Source of the DNA: Diploptera punctata
Taxonomy: Eukaryota > Arthropoda > Insecta > Blattodea > Blaberidae
Assembly: GCA_030220185.1 (NCBI GenBank)
Contig: JASPKZ010010238.1
Span: 841,501-905,500, forward strand
Length of the DNA: 64,000 bases
Direction: 5' to 3'
The translations under genes and the position numbers were made by a program. The notes beneath the pieces were generated by a model, which was not told where the DNA came from, ran no database searches, and saw only the letters and a program-made list of their open reading frames with translations. Shown one piece after another: positions 44,804-55,031 of the stretch. Numbering within the stretch: the stretch's first letter is position 1; every line of letters starts with the position of its first letter.

Positions 44804-45478
44804 TCCACCGCTGTGGTCTCGAGGTAGCGTGCTGCCTCGTCACGCAGCAGGCCCGGGCTCGATTCCCGGTCGGGACAAACTTCCTAAATGAGTATGATGA
44901 TCTTGTAGGAGATTTCCGGGCTGTTGCCCGTGGTCTTGAGGCTTGTAGTTCCCCGATGTTTCTCCAGACACTGCATCCGGCATCCTCAAGGGTTGTTTTG
45001 AGACTGGCAATTTTGTCGACTACCTACCCTATTTATACATTTATCCACGACGTGTTCTCTGTATAAATAAGGCAGGTTGTCGACAAAATTGCCAGTCTCA
45101 AGACAACCCTTGAGGATGCCGGACGTAGTCTCTGGCGAAACGTCGGGGAACTACAAGCCTCAAGACCACGCGCAACAGCCCGGATATCTTCTACAAGACC
45201 ATCATAGTAACTCCGGCCGTGAAATACTAAGTCAATATATTCCTAGGTGAGGTTTCCTCGGGGTATTTCCTCACCTGTGAGACAAATTTCTGAAAGCTTT
45301 GAGGCAAAAACGGTCTTCAAACATCATCTGGCCATCATCATTATCATCCGCCGGTGTGGAAAGCAACGGGAATCTACCATACCTAAATTCCCTAGTAGAG
45401 CTGCAAGCATACCATGAAACTGCTATGATTGCAGTGAAGGACCTGCCCCAGGGCAGAACACTCTTAATAAATACAGGA
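44804..45478 (+). mobile_element. S1 SINE split by a Penelope-type foldback
   Basis: S1 head 44804-44892, interruption 44893-45239, then S1 resumes (TTCCTAGGTGAGGTTTCCTC ... CTGCCCCAGGGCAGAACACT). The 3' hairpin CTGCC/GGCAG is intact. Confidence 0.88.
44893..45239. mobile_element. Penelope-type foldback, 12-bp target duplication
   Basis: Two inverted arms of about 145 bp (TGGTCTTGAGGCTTGTAGTT, GACTGGCAATTTTGTCGAC) around about 30 bases. Each arm has (C)TTGAGGATGCC, a stem, and GAAACGTC, the layout of Penelope-like termini. Target duplications TTCCTAAATGAG (44881-44892) and TTCCTAGGTGAG (45240-45251) differ at two sites. Confidence 0.82.
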
Positions 45479-45512
45479 CTATTCAGAAACAAGGGACAGA
45501 CTTCATAAATTT

Positions 45513-45993
45513 ATTTCTTCCAAACTTAAAAAAAAAAACACACAATTCCAACGTTCCTGGAAAGAGAAAAGTTAAAATTTCACTATTTTATGCGTTCAAT
45601 ATGAGCACCATATGTTACACGACAAATATTAAAACGGTGGCTCATTTCGTGCCACACACCAATCAGCTGGTCTCTAGTTATCGAATTCACAGCTTCAACA
45701 ATTAGAGTGGCAGATTTTCAAGAATGTCACGCTAAGGGGAGATACAAAACGGCTGTTATGTAACCCCACAGATAGAAATCACACGGGGTTAGGTCGGGTG
45801 ACCTGGGAGGCCACCGGTAATGAAGTTGATCTTCTTCTCCTCCTCTTCCAATCCAACGTCTGGCGGTGTCGCCATTTTAATACAATAAACATGACAAGCA
45901 GCAGCGCCAATCCGGCCGTGATCAGAACTTCGAACTTTTATCTTTCCAGGAACGGTGGAATTGTGTTTCTATTTTTTGTAGTTTGGAAGAAAC
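45513..45993 (-). mobile_element. DUF4817/mariner-like transposon remnant with ~65-bp TIRs
   Basis: Inverted repeats 45513-45577 and 45934-45993 share TTTCTTCCAAACT, ACACAATTCCA and GTTCCTGGAAAGA. The interior (minus strand, about 45590-45860) translates as WPPRSPDLTPCDFYLWGYIT, then stops, then EAVNSITRDQLIGVWHEMSH and RVTYGAHIERIK. This is the C-terminal DDE part including the third Asp. N-terminal half deleted. Confidence 0.8.
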
Positions 45994-46045
45994 AAACATT
46001 TTATGCCTGTTCCTTCTTTACGAATAGCCCTATAAAGTAATAAAC

Positions 46046-46665
46046 AAAGTAAAATATGCAAATGGACAGCTAATGACAAATGAGGGAAATTTTGAAGAAG
46101 TGGCTGAATTCAAATACCTAGGAACAATAATCACAAACAGGAATGCGATGCACAAGAAAATTAAACATGGGCTCAATTCTGAAAATGCGTGTTATTATAT
46201 ATTACAGAGGCTCTTGACTTCCCAACTCCTTTATAAAAAGTTAAACTGAAAATATATAAACCTATTATTCTGCCAGTTATATTATACGGATGCGAAACAT
46301 AGACTTTTACTTTAAGGGAGGAAATGAGATTACGAGTTTTTTAGAATAAGGTTCTTAGGAAAATTTTTGTTGGACTAAAGGAGATGAACAGACAGGTGAA
46401 TGGAGAAGACTGAATAACAGTGAAGTACATGGTATTTATAAGAAGACAGATACAATGAGAACAGTTAAGTCTCGTGGTCTGCGTTGGGCAGGACATGTGG
46501 CACGAATGGGGAATGAAAGACGTGCATGGAAGGTTCTTGTAGAAAAACCAGAGGGAAAACGCCCAGTTGGTAGACCAACAACGAGGTGGGAGAATAACAT
46601 TAACTATGATTTAAGGGAAGTAGATTATACAGGGAATGATTGGAAAGCATTAGCTCAGAGCTTAT
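46046..46665 (+). pseudogene. RTE-a fragment, 3'-truncated
   Basis: QLMTNEGNFEEVAEFKYLGT, stops, then RTVKSRGLRWAGHVARMGNE, RRAWKVLVEKPEGKRPVGRP, NNINYDLREVDYTGNDWKAL. It stops at ALAQSL without the NLRVR end or tetranucleotide tail, unusual for a LINE copy. Confidence 0.83.
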
Positions 46666-46729
46666 GTCCGCTCTCCCCCTATAGGGAAGGTTTTGAACCA
46701 TACTAATTTAGTTACACTTGTTTTCGTAT

Positions 46730-47032
46730 AGATGTCATTTGAGTGGTCCGTGGTCAGCGTTCCGCCTCATACTGACATATAGGAAACCAAGGTAGTACTA
46801 GGACGGGAAAATACAGTAAATTTTGCTTAGAGGCCTTTCATTCAGGCTTAAGGATCTTTTACGAGCCTGAAAATCTTCAGACTCGGGACCCACGGCTTAA
46901 AGTCCCTTCCGGAGGAGTTGCTCCTTGGATTTTTCCGTCCTAAAAATCCATCTACCCCGGCCGGGTCTGAACCCGCGACCCTCGGGACCAGAGACAAGGA
47001 GCATATCTTCTAGTCCACCGCGGCCGATTATT
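46730..47032 (-). mobile_element. S3 SINE, tRNA-derived
   Basis: Minus strand: CGGCCGCGGTGGACTAGAAG (box A), GGGTCGCGGGTTCAGACCC (box B), then GATTTTTAGGACGGAAAAAT-type body with GGAAGGGACTTTAAGCCGTG. Single copy here, no target duplication found. Confidence 0.7.
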
Positions 47033-47085
47033 TGCTTTTATAAAATTAATATTTTTACTTTCTAATAACCTATGGAATATTGTAC

Positions 47086-47413
47086 TGTGAAGGGAATTGC
47101 AAAGTAGAATACAAAGCGCAGAAATGAACTTCCTTAGAAGAATAAAAGGCTGCACAAGATTGGATCGGATAAGGAATGAAGATATAAGAACAGAGTTAAA
47201 TATACCTATATCCATCGCATGAGAAAATCAGAGAATATAGAGAGAAATTGTTTACACATGTGGAAAGAATGAATATATCAAGATTACCAAGAGCAGTATT
47301 CAACTACAAGCCAAGAGGTTCAAGGAATGTAAGAAGGCCAGTGAAAAGATGGACAGAACAGCTGTGAGGCGGAACAGACAATTTGCCTAGCCCGTGAAGT
47401 GAAGAAGAAGAAG
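47086..47413 (+). pseudogene. RTE-l insertion, 328 bp, with 9-bp target duplication and empty-site paralogue
   Basis: AEMNFLRRIKGCTRLDRIRN, EDIRTELNIPIS, frameshift, RLPRAVFNYKPRGSRNVRRP, VKRWTEQL, GAA tail. ATATTGTAC flanks it at 47077-47085 and 47414-47422. The duplicated block at 49073 shows the uninterrupted site (TATGGAATATTGTACGGTC). Confidence 0.92.
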
Positions 47414-47422
47414 AATATATTG

Positions 47423-47690
47423 TACGGTCCTCCGCTTCCCTGCCATTTAAGGAGTCCCTGTACTGGGATCTGGCACCTACAGTCACAATATCAAAGCATA
47501 AAACTCTAAAATGTTTTAAATTATTGGTACATCATGTTGGCAGTACTTCATTATCATAATGGAATGTGGTATACCATTATCGTAATAAGGAAGTGCGGTA
47601 GGTTGCGTACGAGACGTTTAAAGTAATGCAATGACTGGTTGAGTGCAGCTATTGTGACAGTAATTTTGTACCAGTGTACCGTCATGTTTT
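47423..47690 (+). repeat. Duplicated block A, copy 1
   Basis: Matches 49107-49535: GGGATCTGGCACCTACAGTC, GGCAGTACTTCATTATC, CCATTATCGTAATAAGGAAG and GACTGGTTGAGTGCAGCTAT. The 47061-47085 bases belong to the same block before the RTE-l insertion. Confidence 0.8.
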
Positions 47691-49072
47691 GGGGCAAGGC
47701 AATTAATTATTTTGCATCTTTTTCTTATGAAGGTTGAAACATTGTTTACATATATGAAAATGTACGGCTTTAAAAAAAATCGGATTAAGTAAAAGCAATC
47801 ATTAGGGCATTTTTTTTCATTTTCTTAACTTTTTTTAAGGATAGGTCATTTGTTGGCAATTTTAGGTCATTTTGAGCATTTTTTACACTTTTCCGGAAGG
47901 CTCTGACATTATTTGTATTTGATTTAAGATTTTTATTATAATTCAGTATTATTCCTTGTCAATACAATTTTTTGGAATTAAGTAGTTGCTTTGCTAGCTA
48001 CTACCCCTATTTTTCAAGGTATGTGCATAATGAACTTGCCCACTTCTAGGAATTTTATTCAGTTTCTTAGAGCTCATGCTAACTTTTACCCTTATTGTGA
48101 TTGTTAACTGCAGTTTAAAATTGTTATAAAAGTGAACTGTGTAATTGAAATGGATTTTGTGCAATAAAACTCTAATATGTACTTACTCACTGGCACTATC
48201 GAACCCGTAGGTTCATGGCCGCGCGGACATAAGCACTCCATACATCCCTATCCTGAGCTAATGCTTTCCAATCATTCCCTGTATAATCTACTTCCCTCAA
48301 ATCATAGTTAATGTTATTCTCCCAGCTCATTCTTGGTCTACCAACTGGGCGTTTTCCCTCCGGCTTTCCTACAAGAAGCTTCCATGCATGTCTTTCATTC
48401 CGCATACGTGCAACATATCCTGCCCATCGCAGTCTACGAGACTTAACTGTTCTTATTATATCTGGCTTCCTATAAAGACCATGTAGTTTATTGTTAAGTA
48501 GTCTTCTCCATTCACCTGTCTGTTCATCTCTCTTTGGTCCAACAATTTTCCTAAGTACTTTATTCTCAAATACCCGTAATCTCCTTTCTTCCCTTCTTTG
48601 GCATGTGTACCCTGAAGTAGTGCCCGCCGGAGAACCGAATGGGGGACTATTTGACCTCCGGAAAATTTTACCTCACTTGAACCCATGTCCGCATTTCTTG
48701 ACAGTTGTATTTTTACGGTGAAAGATCGTCACTCTTTCGATCAAGGTACTTTTTTCGTCTGGCTTATCACCTTCGACCAGTCCGGTATGGGTAACCCTAT
48801 CGGCAGCAATGCTTCCGCCGGCATAGCTCTCAGGATCATTTAATCACGCACTTTTTAAATACTTTTATTTTAATATTTTGATGTTAAATTAAATTTTATG
48901 TAATTCAGTAATCAAGTCAGTACTTAATCTAATAAATAGCATTTTACTGGTAATTCTTAACTTTTTATTCGTCATTTTTTATTGGTAATTTTTTTGCATT
49001 TTTTAGGTCATAAATTCATTTTTTTATTTTGCATTTTTTATCAATTTATAGGTCATTAAATGCCTTGCCCTG
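47691..49072. mobile_element. Possible hAT-like non-autonomous element hosting RTE-a
   Basis: Ends GGGGCAAGGCAATTAAT and CAGGGCAAGGCATTTAAT (inverted) are near-matching terminal repeats of hAT style. Subterminal AGGTCAT and GCATTTTT words repeat at both ends. No 8-bp target duplication could be found and no transposase is present, so the class is tentative. RTE-a sits at 48183-48600; 48601-48860 is an unassigned GC-richer piece. Confidence 0.4.
48183..48600 (-). pseudogene. RTE-a fragment
   Basis: Minus strand, open from 48405: RNERHAWKLLVGKPEGKRPV, ENNINYDLREVDYTGNDWKA, DVWSAYVRAAMNLRVR and stop. Upstream it reaches [16 protein letters not shown]. Tail reduced to one GTAAGT. Confidence 0.87.
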
Positions 49073-49540
49073 CTAATAACCTATGGAATATTGTACGGTC
49101 TTCCTCTTTCCTGGCATTTAAGGGGGTTCCTGAACTGGGATCTGGCACCTACAGTCACAATATCAAAATATAAAACTCTAATATATTTTAAATGACTGGT
49201 ACATCATGAGTGGCAGTACTTCATTATCACTATCTGACACTTACAGACACAATATTAAAACATAAAACTCTAATATATTTTTAATTATTGGTACATCATA
49301 AGTGGCAGTACTTCATTATCACTATCTGGCACTTACAGACACAATATCAAAACATAAAACTCTAAAATATTTTTAATTATTGGTACATAATTGAGTGGCA
49401 GTACTTCATTATCATAATGGAATGTGATATACCATTATCGTAATAAGGAAGTGCGGTAGAGGCGTTTAAAGTAACGCAATGACTGGTTGAGTGCAGCTAT
49501 TGTGACATCAATTGTATACCGGTGAACCGTCATGTTGTAT
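49073..49540 (+). repeat. Duplicated block A, copy 2, with tripled ~105-bp unit
   Basis: Same block as 47061-47690 but the unit CTGGCACCTACAGTCACAAT...GGCAGTACTTCATTATCA occurs three times (starts near 49141, 49231, 49325). No RTE insertion, so it provides the empty site. Confidence 0.8.
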
Positions 49541-49844
49541 GAGGTATGTAGTTATCGGCACTATAGGATATTACTGTGTGTGGAAGTTAGCGTCATTAAC
49601 ATCGATCAGTCGCAGCAAATTGCTCGCAGGTTAATAGCAAGCGAGGTCTCTCGTCAAATCTTACTTCCACCTGTGGGAACAAACAACTTACTGCTTAATT
49701 ATCACAAAGCCAGTGTTAAACTCTAAACATCGATCGTGGAATTGATGTAGACAACTCAAAACGCGAGGGGTGCAATTTATATTGTTTCCAATAGTTCAAG
49801 GTAAACTAGGGTTGTCAATACACACTTCGTAAAAACCTTCGTTT
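49541..49844. other. Unassigned sequence
   Basis: A 64-codon frame (49532-49726) shows no motif. Confidence 0.45.
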
Positions 49845-51110
49845 TATTTCAGGATTGTTTCTGTTATTTACACAGGTATCCTCAACCAAAATATACTTAC
49901 TTACTTACTCACTGGCACTATCGAACCCGTAGGTTCATGGCCGCGCGCACATAAGCTCTCCATACATCCCCATCCTGAGCTAATGCTTTCCAATCATTCC
50001 CTGTATAATCTACTTCCCTCAAATCATAGTTAATGTTGTTCTCCCACCTCATTCTTGGTCTACCAACTGGGCGTTTTCCCTCTGGCTTTCCTACAAGAAG
50101 CTTCCATGCACGTCTTTCATTCCCCATACGTGCAACATGTCCTGCCCATCGCAGTCTACGAGACTTAACTGTTCTTATTATATCTGGCTTCCTATAAAGA
50201 CCATGTAGTTCATTGTTATGTAGGCTTCTCCATTCACCTGTCTGTTCATCTCTCTTTGGTCCAAAAATTTTCCTAAGAACTTTATTCTCAAATACTTGTA
50301 ATCTCCTTTCCTCCCTTAAAGTAAGAGTCCATGTTTCGCACCCATATAATATAACTGGTAGAATAATAGTTTTATATATTTTCAGCTTAAAGTTTTTTTG
50401 AAAGGAGTTGGGACATCAAAAGTCTCTGCAATGCATAATAGCATGCATTTCCAGAATTGAGCCTATGTTTAATTTCTTTGTGCATCCTATTTGTGATTAT
50501 TGTTCCTAGGTATTTGAATTCAGCCACTTCCTCAAAATTTCCCTCATTTGTCATTAGCTGTCCATTTCCACTATATACTGAATTTCTACGTATGACCATA
50601 TATTTAGTTTTACTGATATTTACTTCCAGTCCCAATTTCTTAGTGTTACTGAATAGTGTGTGCGTGTTGGCCTTTAGTATCTCGTCGCTATCGGCCAGTA
50701 GTACTACATCATCAGCATAAACTAACAGCAAAATATACAACTTTTTTTTCTTCCACACTTCCCGGCCTTGCGTGTCTACTTCTGTCATATTTCTCTTCTT
50801 CATGTTGTCTTGAATCCCTTTTATCCACGTTGGCTTTGGTCTACCCACGTTTCCCTTTTCCAGGAGGTATCCATTTCAATACTTCTTTGTTTGTTTCTGT
50901 GTCCCTTCTTCTCATTATATGTCCATACCATCTCAGTTGGATTTCTTCAATATCTTGTACACTATATTTTTCTACATTCATTATTTCTCTTATTTTTTAT
51001 TTTATCTAATTTTGATATTCTTGCCGATTTTCTTAAAAAGTCTGTTCATGTGACTAATAACACTGGTCTACATGATTTTTGTCTCATGAGTACCAATAGA
51101 TGTACTTAAT
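49845..51110 (-). pseudogene. RTE-m fragment split by RTE-a
   Basis: Minus strand. From the 5' side: NRLFKKIGKNIKI, VQDIEEIQLRWYGHIMRRRD, TETNKEVLKWIPPGKGK, NMTEVDTQGREVWKKK, then RTE-a, then GTTGAGGATACCTGTGTAAA. The matching uninterrupted sequence is at 24865-24925. Confidence 0.85.
49897..50728 (-). pseudogene. RTE-a insertion, 832 bp, with exact 10-bp target duplication
   Basis: 5' end in the RT active site: LLVYADDVVLLADSDEILKA (Asp pair intact), KLGLEVNISKTKYMVIRRNS, EEVAEFKYLGTIITNRMHKE, then a frameshift, ARMGNERRAWKLLVGKPEGK and to NLRVR, stop, (TAAG)n. CAAAATATAC occurs at 49887-49896 and 50729-50738. A long frame across the junction joins RTE-m and RTE-a by chance. Confidence 0.95.
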
Positions 51111-51164
51111 GCAGTTTTTTTCATCATGTTTTCAAACATGTATTCGGGATTTCTCCATCACCCA

Positions 51165-51610
51165 CATTTTTTTTATTTCATTTTCAATTAATGGATTTAA
51201 ATAATTATTTATTAATAAACGTTTTTTCGTCCATTTGTCCATTGTAAAATAAAAACAATTAATGAGCTAACTCAGGAGATTTCAGCTATGGAAAAGAGAT
51301 ATCAAGGCAAATTGATTCATAATATGCTAGCCGATTATTGTTGGACCATCAAAAGGGATGCTCCACTGGCGAAATGTAGCAGAATATCGTAATTTCTTAC
51401 TTTCTAGGTGAGTCCGAATGTTCGAATATTGTGTAGTTTACGAATGTAGAAAATATTAAAGTGTTAGAAATTAAAAATTACTGTATCTCGGAAATCTTGC
51501 GTGACGGAAAAATACCCATATCATATTTGAATCCAGGAGAAAAAATACTATCAGAATCACTTATTTTTCTTTCTGGGACAAAAAAAGTTCATTTTTTGTT
51601 GTTCAGTGTA
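51165..51610 (+). pseudogene. Repeat R, copy 4, with open coding relic
   Basis: 51245-51391 reads without stops ELTQEISAMEKRYQGKLIHN then MLADYCWTIKRDAPLAKCSR. Matches the minus-strand relic at 44281-44449. Followed by the shared R block (TGTGTAGTTTACGAATGTAG...). Origin as a captured gene exon or as the 3' end of a transposon gene is undecided. Confidence 0.6.
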
Positions 51611-51869
51611 ATCTATAAATAGAAATCTTAATAAAACTAAACAAGTATACCATAACTTGATCGTTGAGTCCTGCCACTTGGATTCGATTCCCTGCCTTCG
51701 GTCTACGTATTTATCCTATGCATGTATAAATAATAGGTTGTAGAAAGGAGAAAACGGTTATCAAATAACAGATCCACTAAGTAATACTAAGCAGTTTTTC
51801 TTCTAGTAGAAATCCTAACATTTACTCTGGTTGCCCTGTTTCGATTATTGAATTTCAAATCACGCTTTG

Positions 51870-52215
51870 GGCTGGGTGTTCGTCATGCTGGTTCAAGGTG
51901 GTAGCATAATTGCTTCCTTATAAGCGGGGCCGGGTTCAATACCCAGTAGAGATGAAAATTTTAATTGTAAAATTAATGTAACTATGTATTCATTTGCTTT
52001 TACTGCTAGTTCGTTCTAGGTAATTTCATCCGGCTTTCTTCTCTTTAAGATTTTTAAGATTGTATAATTTTTAAGTAGGATGAGGAGCTGGCCCTTTGCT
52101 ACAAGCTACTGAAGGTTGTCTTCCTCTAGCCTTTGGTGAATCAATACTGAACTACAAGGCAGTAGCTGTTAGTTTTGATTCACCTCGGTTATTTTATTTC
52201 CCCGATACCACCCAT
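51870..52215 (+). mobile_element. Candidate tRNA-derived SINE (S4)
   Basis: ATGCTGGTTCAAGGTGGTAG resembles box A and GGGGCCGGGTTCAATACCC box B (51925-51943), followed by a non-coding body. Single copy, no target duplication. Confidence 0.45.
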
Positions 52216-52284
52216 AACTGGGAAGCATTTCCTTATCACCACCTGTGGAGGCGTCCGATGGGGGACTAACAACCCCACACACCA

Positions 52285-52500
52285 AAGAAGATCCTTGTTT
52301 GGAAAGCTAATGGAAGAAGTGCAACAGGCAGACCTAGAGAACGTTGGATAGATGGAGTGAGGAGAAGTATGTAAGCTAGATTTTTGAGGGAAGAAACTGC
52401 TTTAGACAGGAACATCTGGCTGGAAATCACTTTGGGTTGAAGGAGAAACACTGTATTATGGAATATTCCTAATAAAAATTGAATTAAATTAATTAAATTA
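52285..52500 (+). pseudogene. RTE-n fragment
   Basis: KKILVWKANGRSATGRPRER, WIDGVRRSM-stop-ARFLREETALDRNIWLEIT, ending in AATTAAATT repeats. Confidence 0.75.
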
Positions 52501-52921
52501 TAAAATAATTAATCTCGGGGCCAGAAGTGGTGTTAGTGTACAAGTAAACATCGGTACATTGTGCACCAGATTCCTGCATTAAATTATGAATGTCTTCGCA
52601 GTACATACGTTGGGAGAACATGTAATATTGTCTATAGCGAATGTTCCGTCGAAAGTCGACGTTAAGCCTTACAGCTAACATGGTGCACTTTTCGATAGAA
52701 GTTGACTGCAGGCCAGCACTGGGTTTTATCTCCTCCTTTTTCTTCGCCATTACCTTTATACAACACGCTTTAACTACACAAACACATAAACCTGCATTCA
52801 TCCTATTCTCTTCCCTCTGTTCTCGAATTGGCGCGTAAATTGAAAATAAACCACATTAACGTCATCTATCCGCCCAGTGCGGAGCCCGAAGTACAAGTGC
52901 AGTGAGTGGTATTGGAACACA

Positions 52922-52954
<33 letters not shown>

Positions 52955-53886
52955 CACCTTGGACTGCATGTGTGCTCTATACTAGCGTTTCAATTTAGGA
53001 AAGGAAAATAGTAAATCAAAAAGATCCGCCTTACGCAGATCTGAGTAAATAAGCGAACTTCTCGGCAAGTCAAATATATGTTGCGTTTTTGCTGGTATAC
53101 GGAAAAACAAATATTAATTAAATCACAATCTTATACATGAGGTTTCGTTGCGAAGAAAAAATTGTCCGAATATTGGACTATTGTGTAGTAACAAATGTAG
53201 AAAATAATAATCCTTAAATTGACAAAAGCCAGCCACTATGCACTTGGAAATTGTGTCATTTCTCAAACATTTATCCACCTCCCCTGTTCCCCAGAGAAAC
53301 ATCCAGTTTCCTGGATGTTTCCCCGACAACCAAGAAGGGAATTTCATTCGATCATGAACACCAACTTCCGGCCATTATTACGGATTTCCAACCCTCTTTA
53401 GCCCTTGTGATGTAGTTATTTCGACGTTGATATTAGGTGATTTATCCTCTGCCGACGATAACCAGCCGTAGTCCAGTAGCAAAGATCCAGCTGTCGGACG
53501 TTAACAAGCCTTGTTGCCGCTGGTTGCCGACAATGGTCCTATTGCTGTTCTAGTAGTTGATTCACTGAGCTGCCAACAGGAAGACCGCCACCACCACAGA
53601 AGCCGCCAACCCTCAAAAGGGCAAGAGCGGGAAGCCAAGTCGACATTCCAATCAGAAATTGCTCTTTTCGGATTTAGCTGATCTGATTAAAAATTTAGAA
53701 TTTAAAAAAAAAAACATTTTTTTTGGACTTTAATAATTTTACTAGTGGACACTAGGGGACCACTCCGGCATTTGCCTTAACATCAAGGGAAACCACCTAA
53801 AACTTTGACAGAGTGGCTTGAATTTAATAAAGTTGAAGCCAAGTTGATCAGCGTATTAGTGTCTAGCGTTGCCAGATATTTTAACT
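52501..53886. other. Unassigned, with (CA)n and one strong hairpin
   Basis: (CA)n lies at 52919-52959. GAAACATCCAG (53296-53306) is perfectly inverted at 53311-53321 around TTTC. 53450-53700 is GC-richer with CCACCACCACAG and may be part of the element behind 53887-54823. No gene recognised. Confidence 0.45.
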
Positions 53887-54823
53887 AGGTGTGTTGGGAC
53901 ACTTCCTATCTTCATTATATGTTGTCATACACTCTACTAAGAAAGTGCGTTTTCCATTATCGAGTTCAATACTTATAAGCACTGAATCTGGATCAGTTCC
54001 TAGTTCCTTAACTAGTTTGTCTATTACTTCACTCGTAATGAGACTATTTCTTTTAGAGAGGCTGGTTTGAACCGATCTGCTCTGTTTAGTCAGAGCCATG
54101 GCAGTTTGAGTGCCTATGGTCTCTTTTTTTGGTTCAGGTGAGCTTTTAGTCTCGCCTAAGGCCTTGAGTTTCAAGGTCTTTTCTTCCCGAGTCTTGTTGA
54201 TCCCGGTACGTGCTCTGTTTAGTCAGAGCCATGGCAGTTTGAGTGCCTATGGTCTCTTTTTTTGGTTCAGGTGAGCTTTTAGTCTCGCCTAAGGCCTTGA
54301 GTTTCAAGGTCTTTCTTCCCGAGTCTTGTTGATCCCGGTACGTGCTCTGTTTAGTCAGAGCCATGGCAGTTTGAGTGCCTATGGTCTCTTTTTTTGGTTC
54401 AGGTGAGCTTTTAGTCTCGCCTAAGGCCTTGAGTTTCAAGGTCTTTTCTTCCCGAGTCTTGTTGATCCCGGTACGTGCTCTGTTTAGTCAGAGCCATGGC
54501 AGTTTGAGTGCCTATGGTCTCTTTTTTTGGTTCAGGTGAGCTTTTAGTCTCGCCTAAGGCCTTGAGTTTCAAGGTCTTTTCTTCCCGAGTCTTGTTGATC
54601 CCGGTACGTGCTCTGTTTAGTCAGAGCCATGGCAGTTTGAGTGCCTATGGTCTCTTTTTTTGGTTCAGGTGAGCTTTTAGTCTCGCCTAAGGCCTTGAGT
54701 TTTAAGGTCTTTTCTTCCCGAGTCTTGTTGATCCCGGTACGTTTGTTCTTTTTTTGCTTAGAGCTGGTTGCAGCGCTAAGATTGACGTTCTGGACGATTT
54801 CAGGCTGTAGAGCAGCTGGCTCT
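53887..54823 (-). pseudogene. Unrecognised coding relic carrying a 133-bp tandem array
   Basis: Minus strand: LEPAALQPEIVQNVNLSAAT, SSKQKKNKRTGINKTREEKT, the repeated KLKALGETKSSPEPKKETIG TQTAMALTKQS, then ITSEVIDKLVKELGTDPDSV and KRTFLVECMTTYNEDRKCPN before a stop. Lys/Ser/Glu-rich, gag-like in flavour but without zinc knuckles. The repeat period breaks the frame. Confidence 0.45.
54078..54741 (-). repeat. Five-unit tandem array, 133-bp period
   Basis: Units start at 54078, 54211, 54343, 54476 and 54609 (steps 133, 132, 133, 133), each beginning TGCTCTGTTTAGTCAGAGCC. Units are nearly identical: one T missing in one unit and one C/T change seen. 133 is not a multiple of three. Confidence 0.95.
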
Positions 54824-55027
54824 AACACAATTTTTTCTGTTAGATATTTGAATGTGGCGGACCGCAGTGAAAACGGAATATTGTATAACTGTTATTATTA
54901 GGTTTATTGTATAATTAGACACACATTTAAGTGGCTTATTTTTGTTAGTTTTCTTCTTATTTATTTAAAATATTAAATGAACTAAACCAACCGATGTATC
55001 TAAAAGGATACATTACGAATTTAAGGG
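54824..55027 (+). mobile_element. piggyBac-like MITE, 5'-clipped
   Basis: Matches 12477-12684 from ACACAAATTTCTT onward to AATTTAAGGG and TTAA (55028-55031). The first about 15 bp are missing where the relic at 53887-54823 begins. Confidence 0.85.
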
Positions 55028-55031
55028 TTAA

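Noticed and set aside
50387..50848. 153-codon gene with YADD
   Set aside because: Chimera across the RTE-a/RTE-m insertion junction.
54146..54828. Protein with functional tandem repeats
   Set aside because: The 133-bp unit is not a multiple of three, so the repeat cannot be maintained in one frame.
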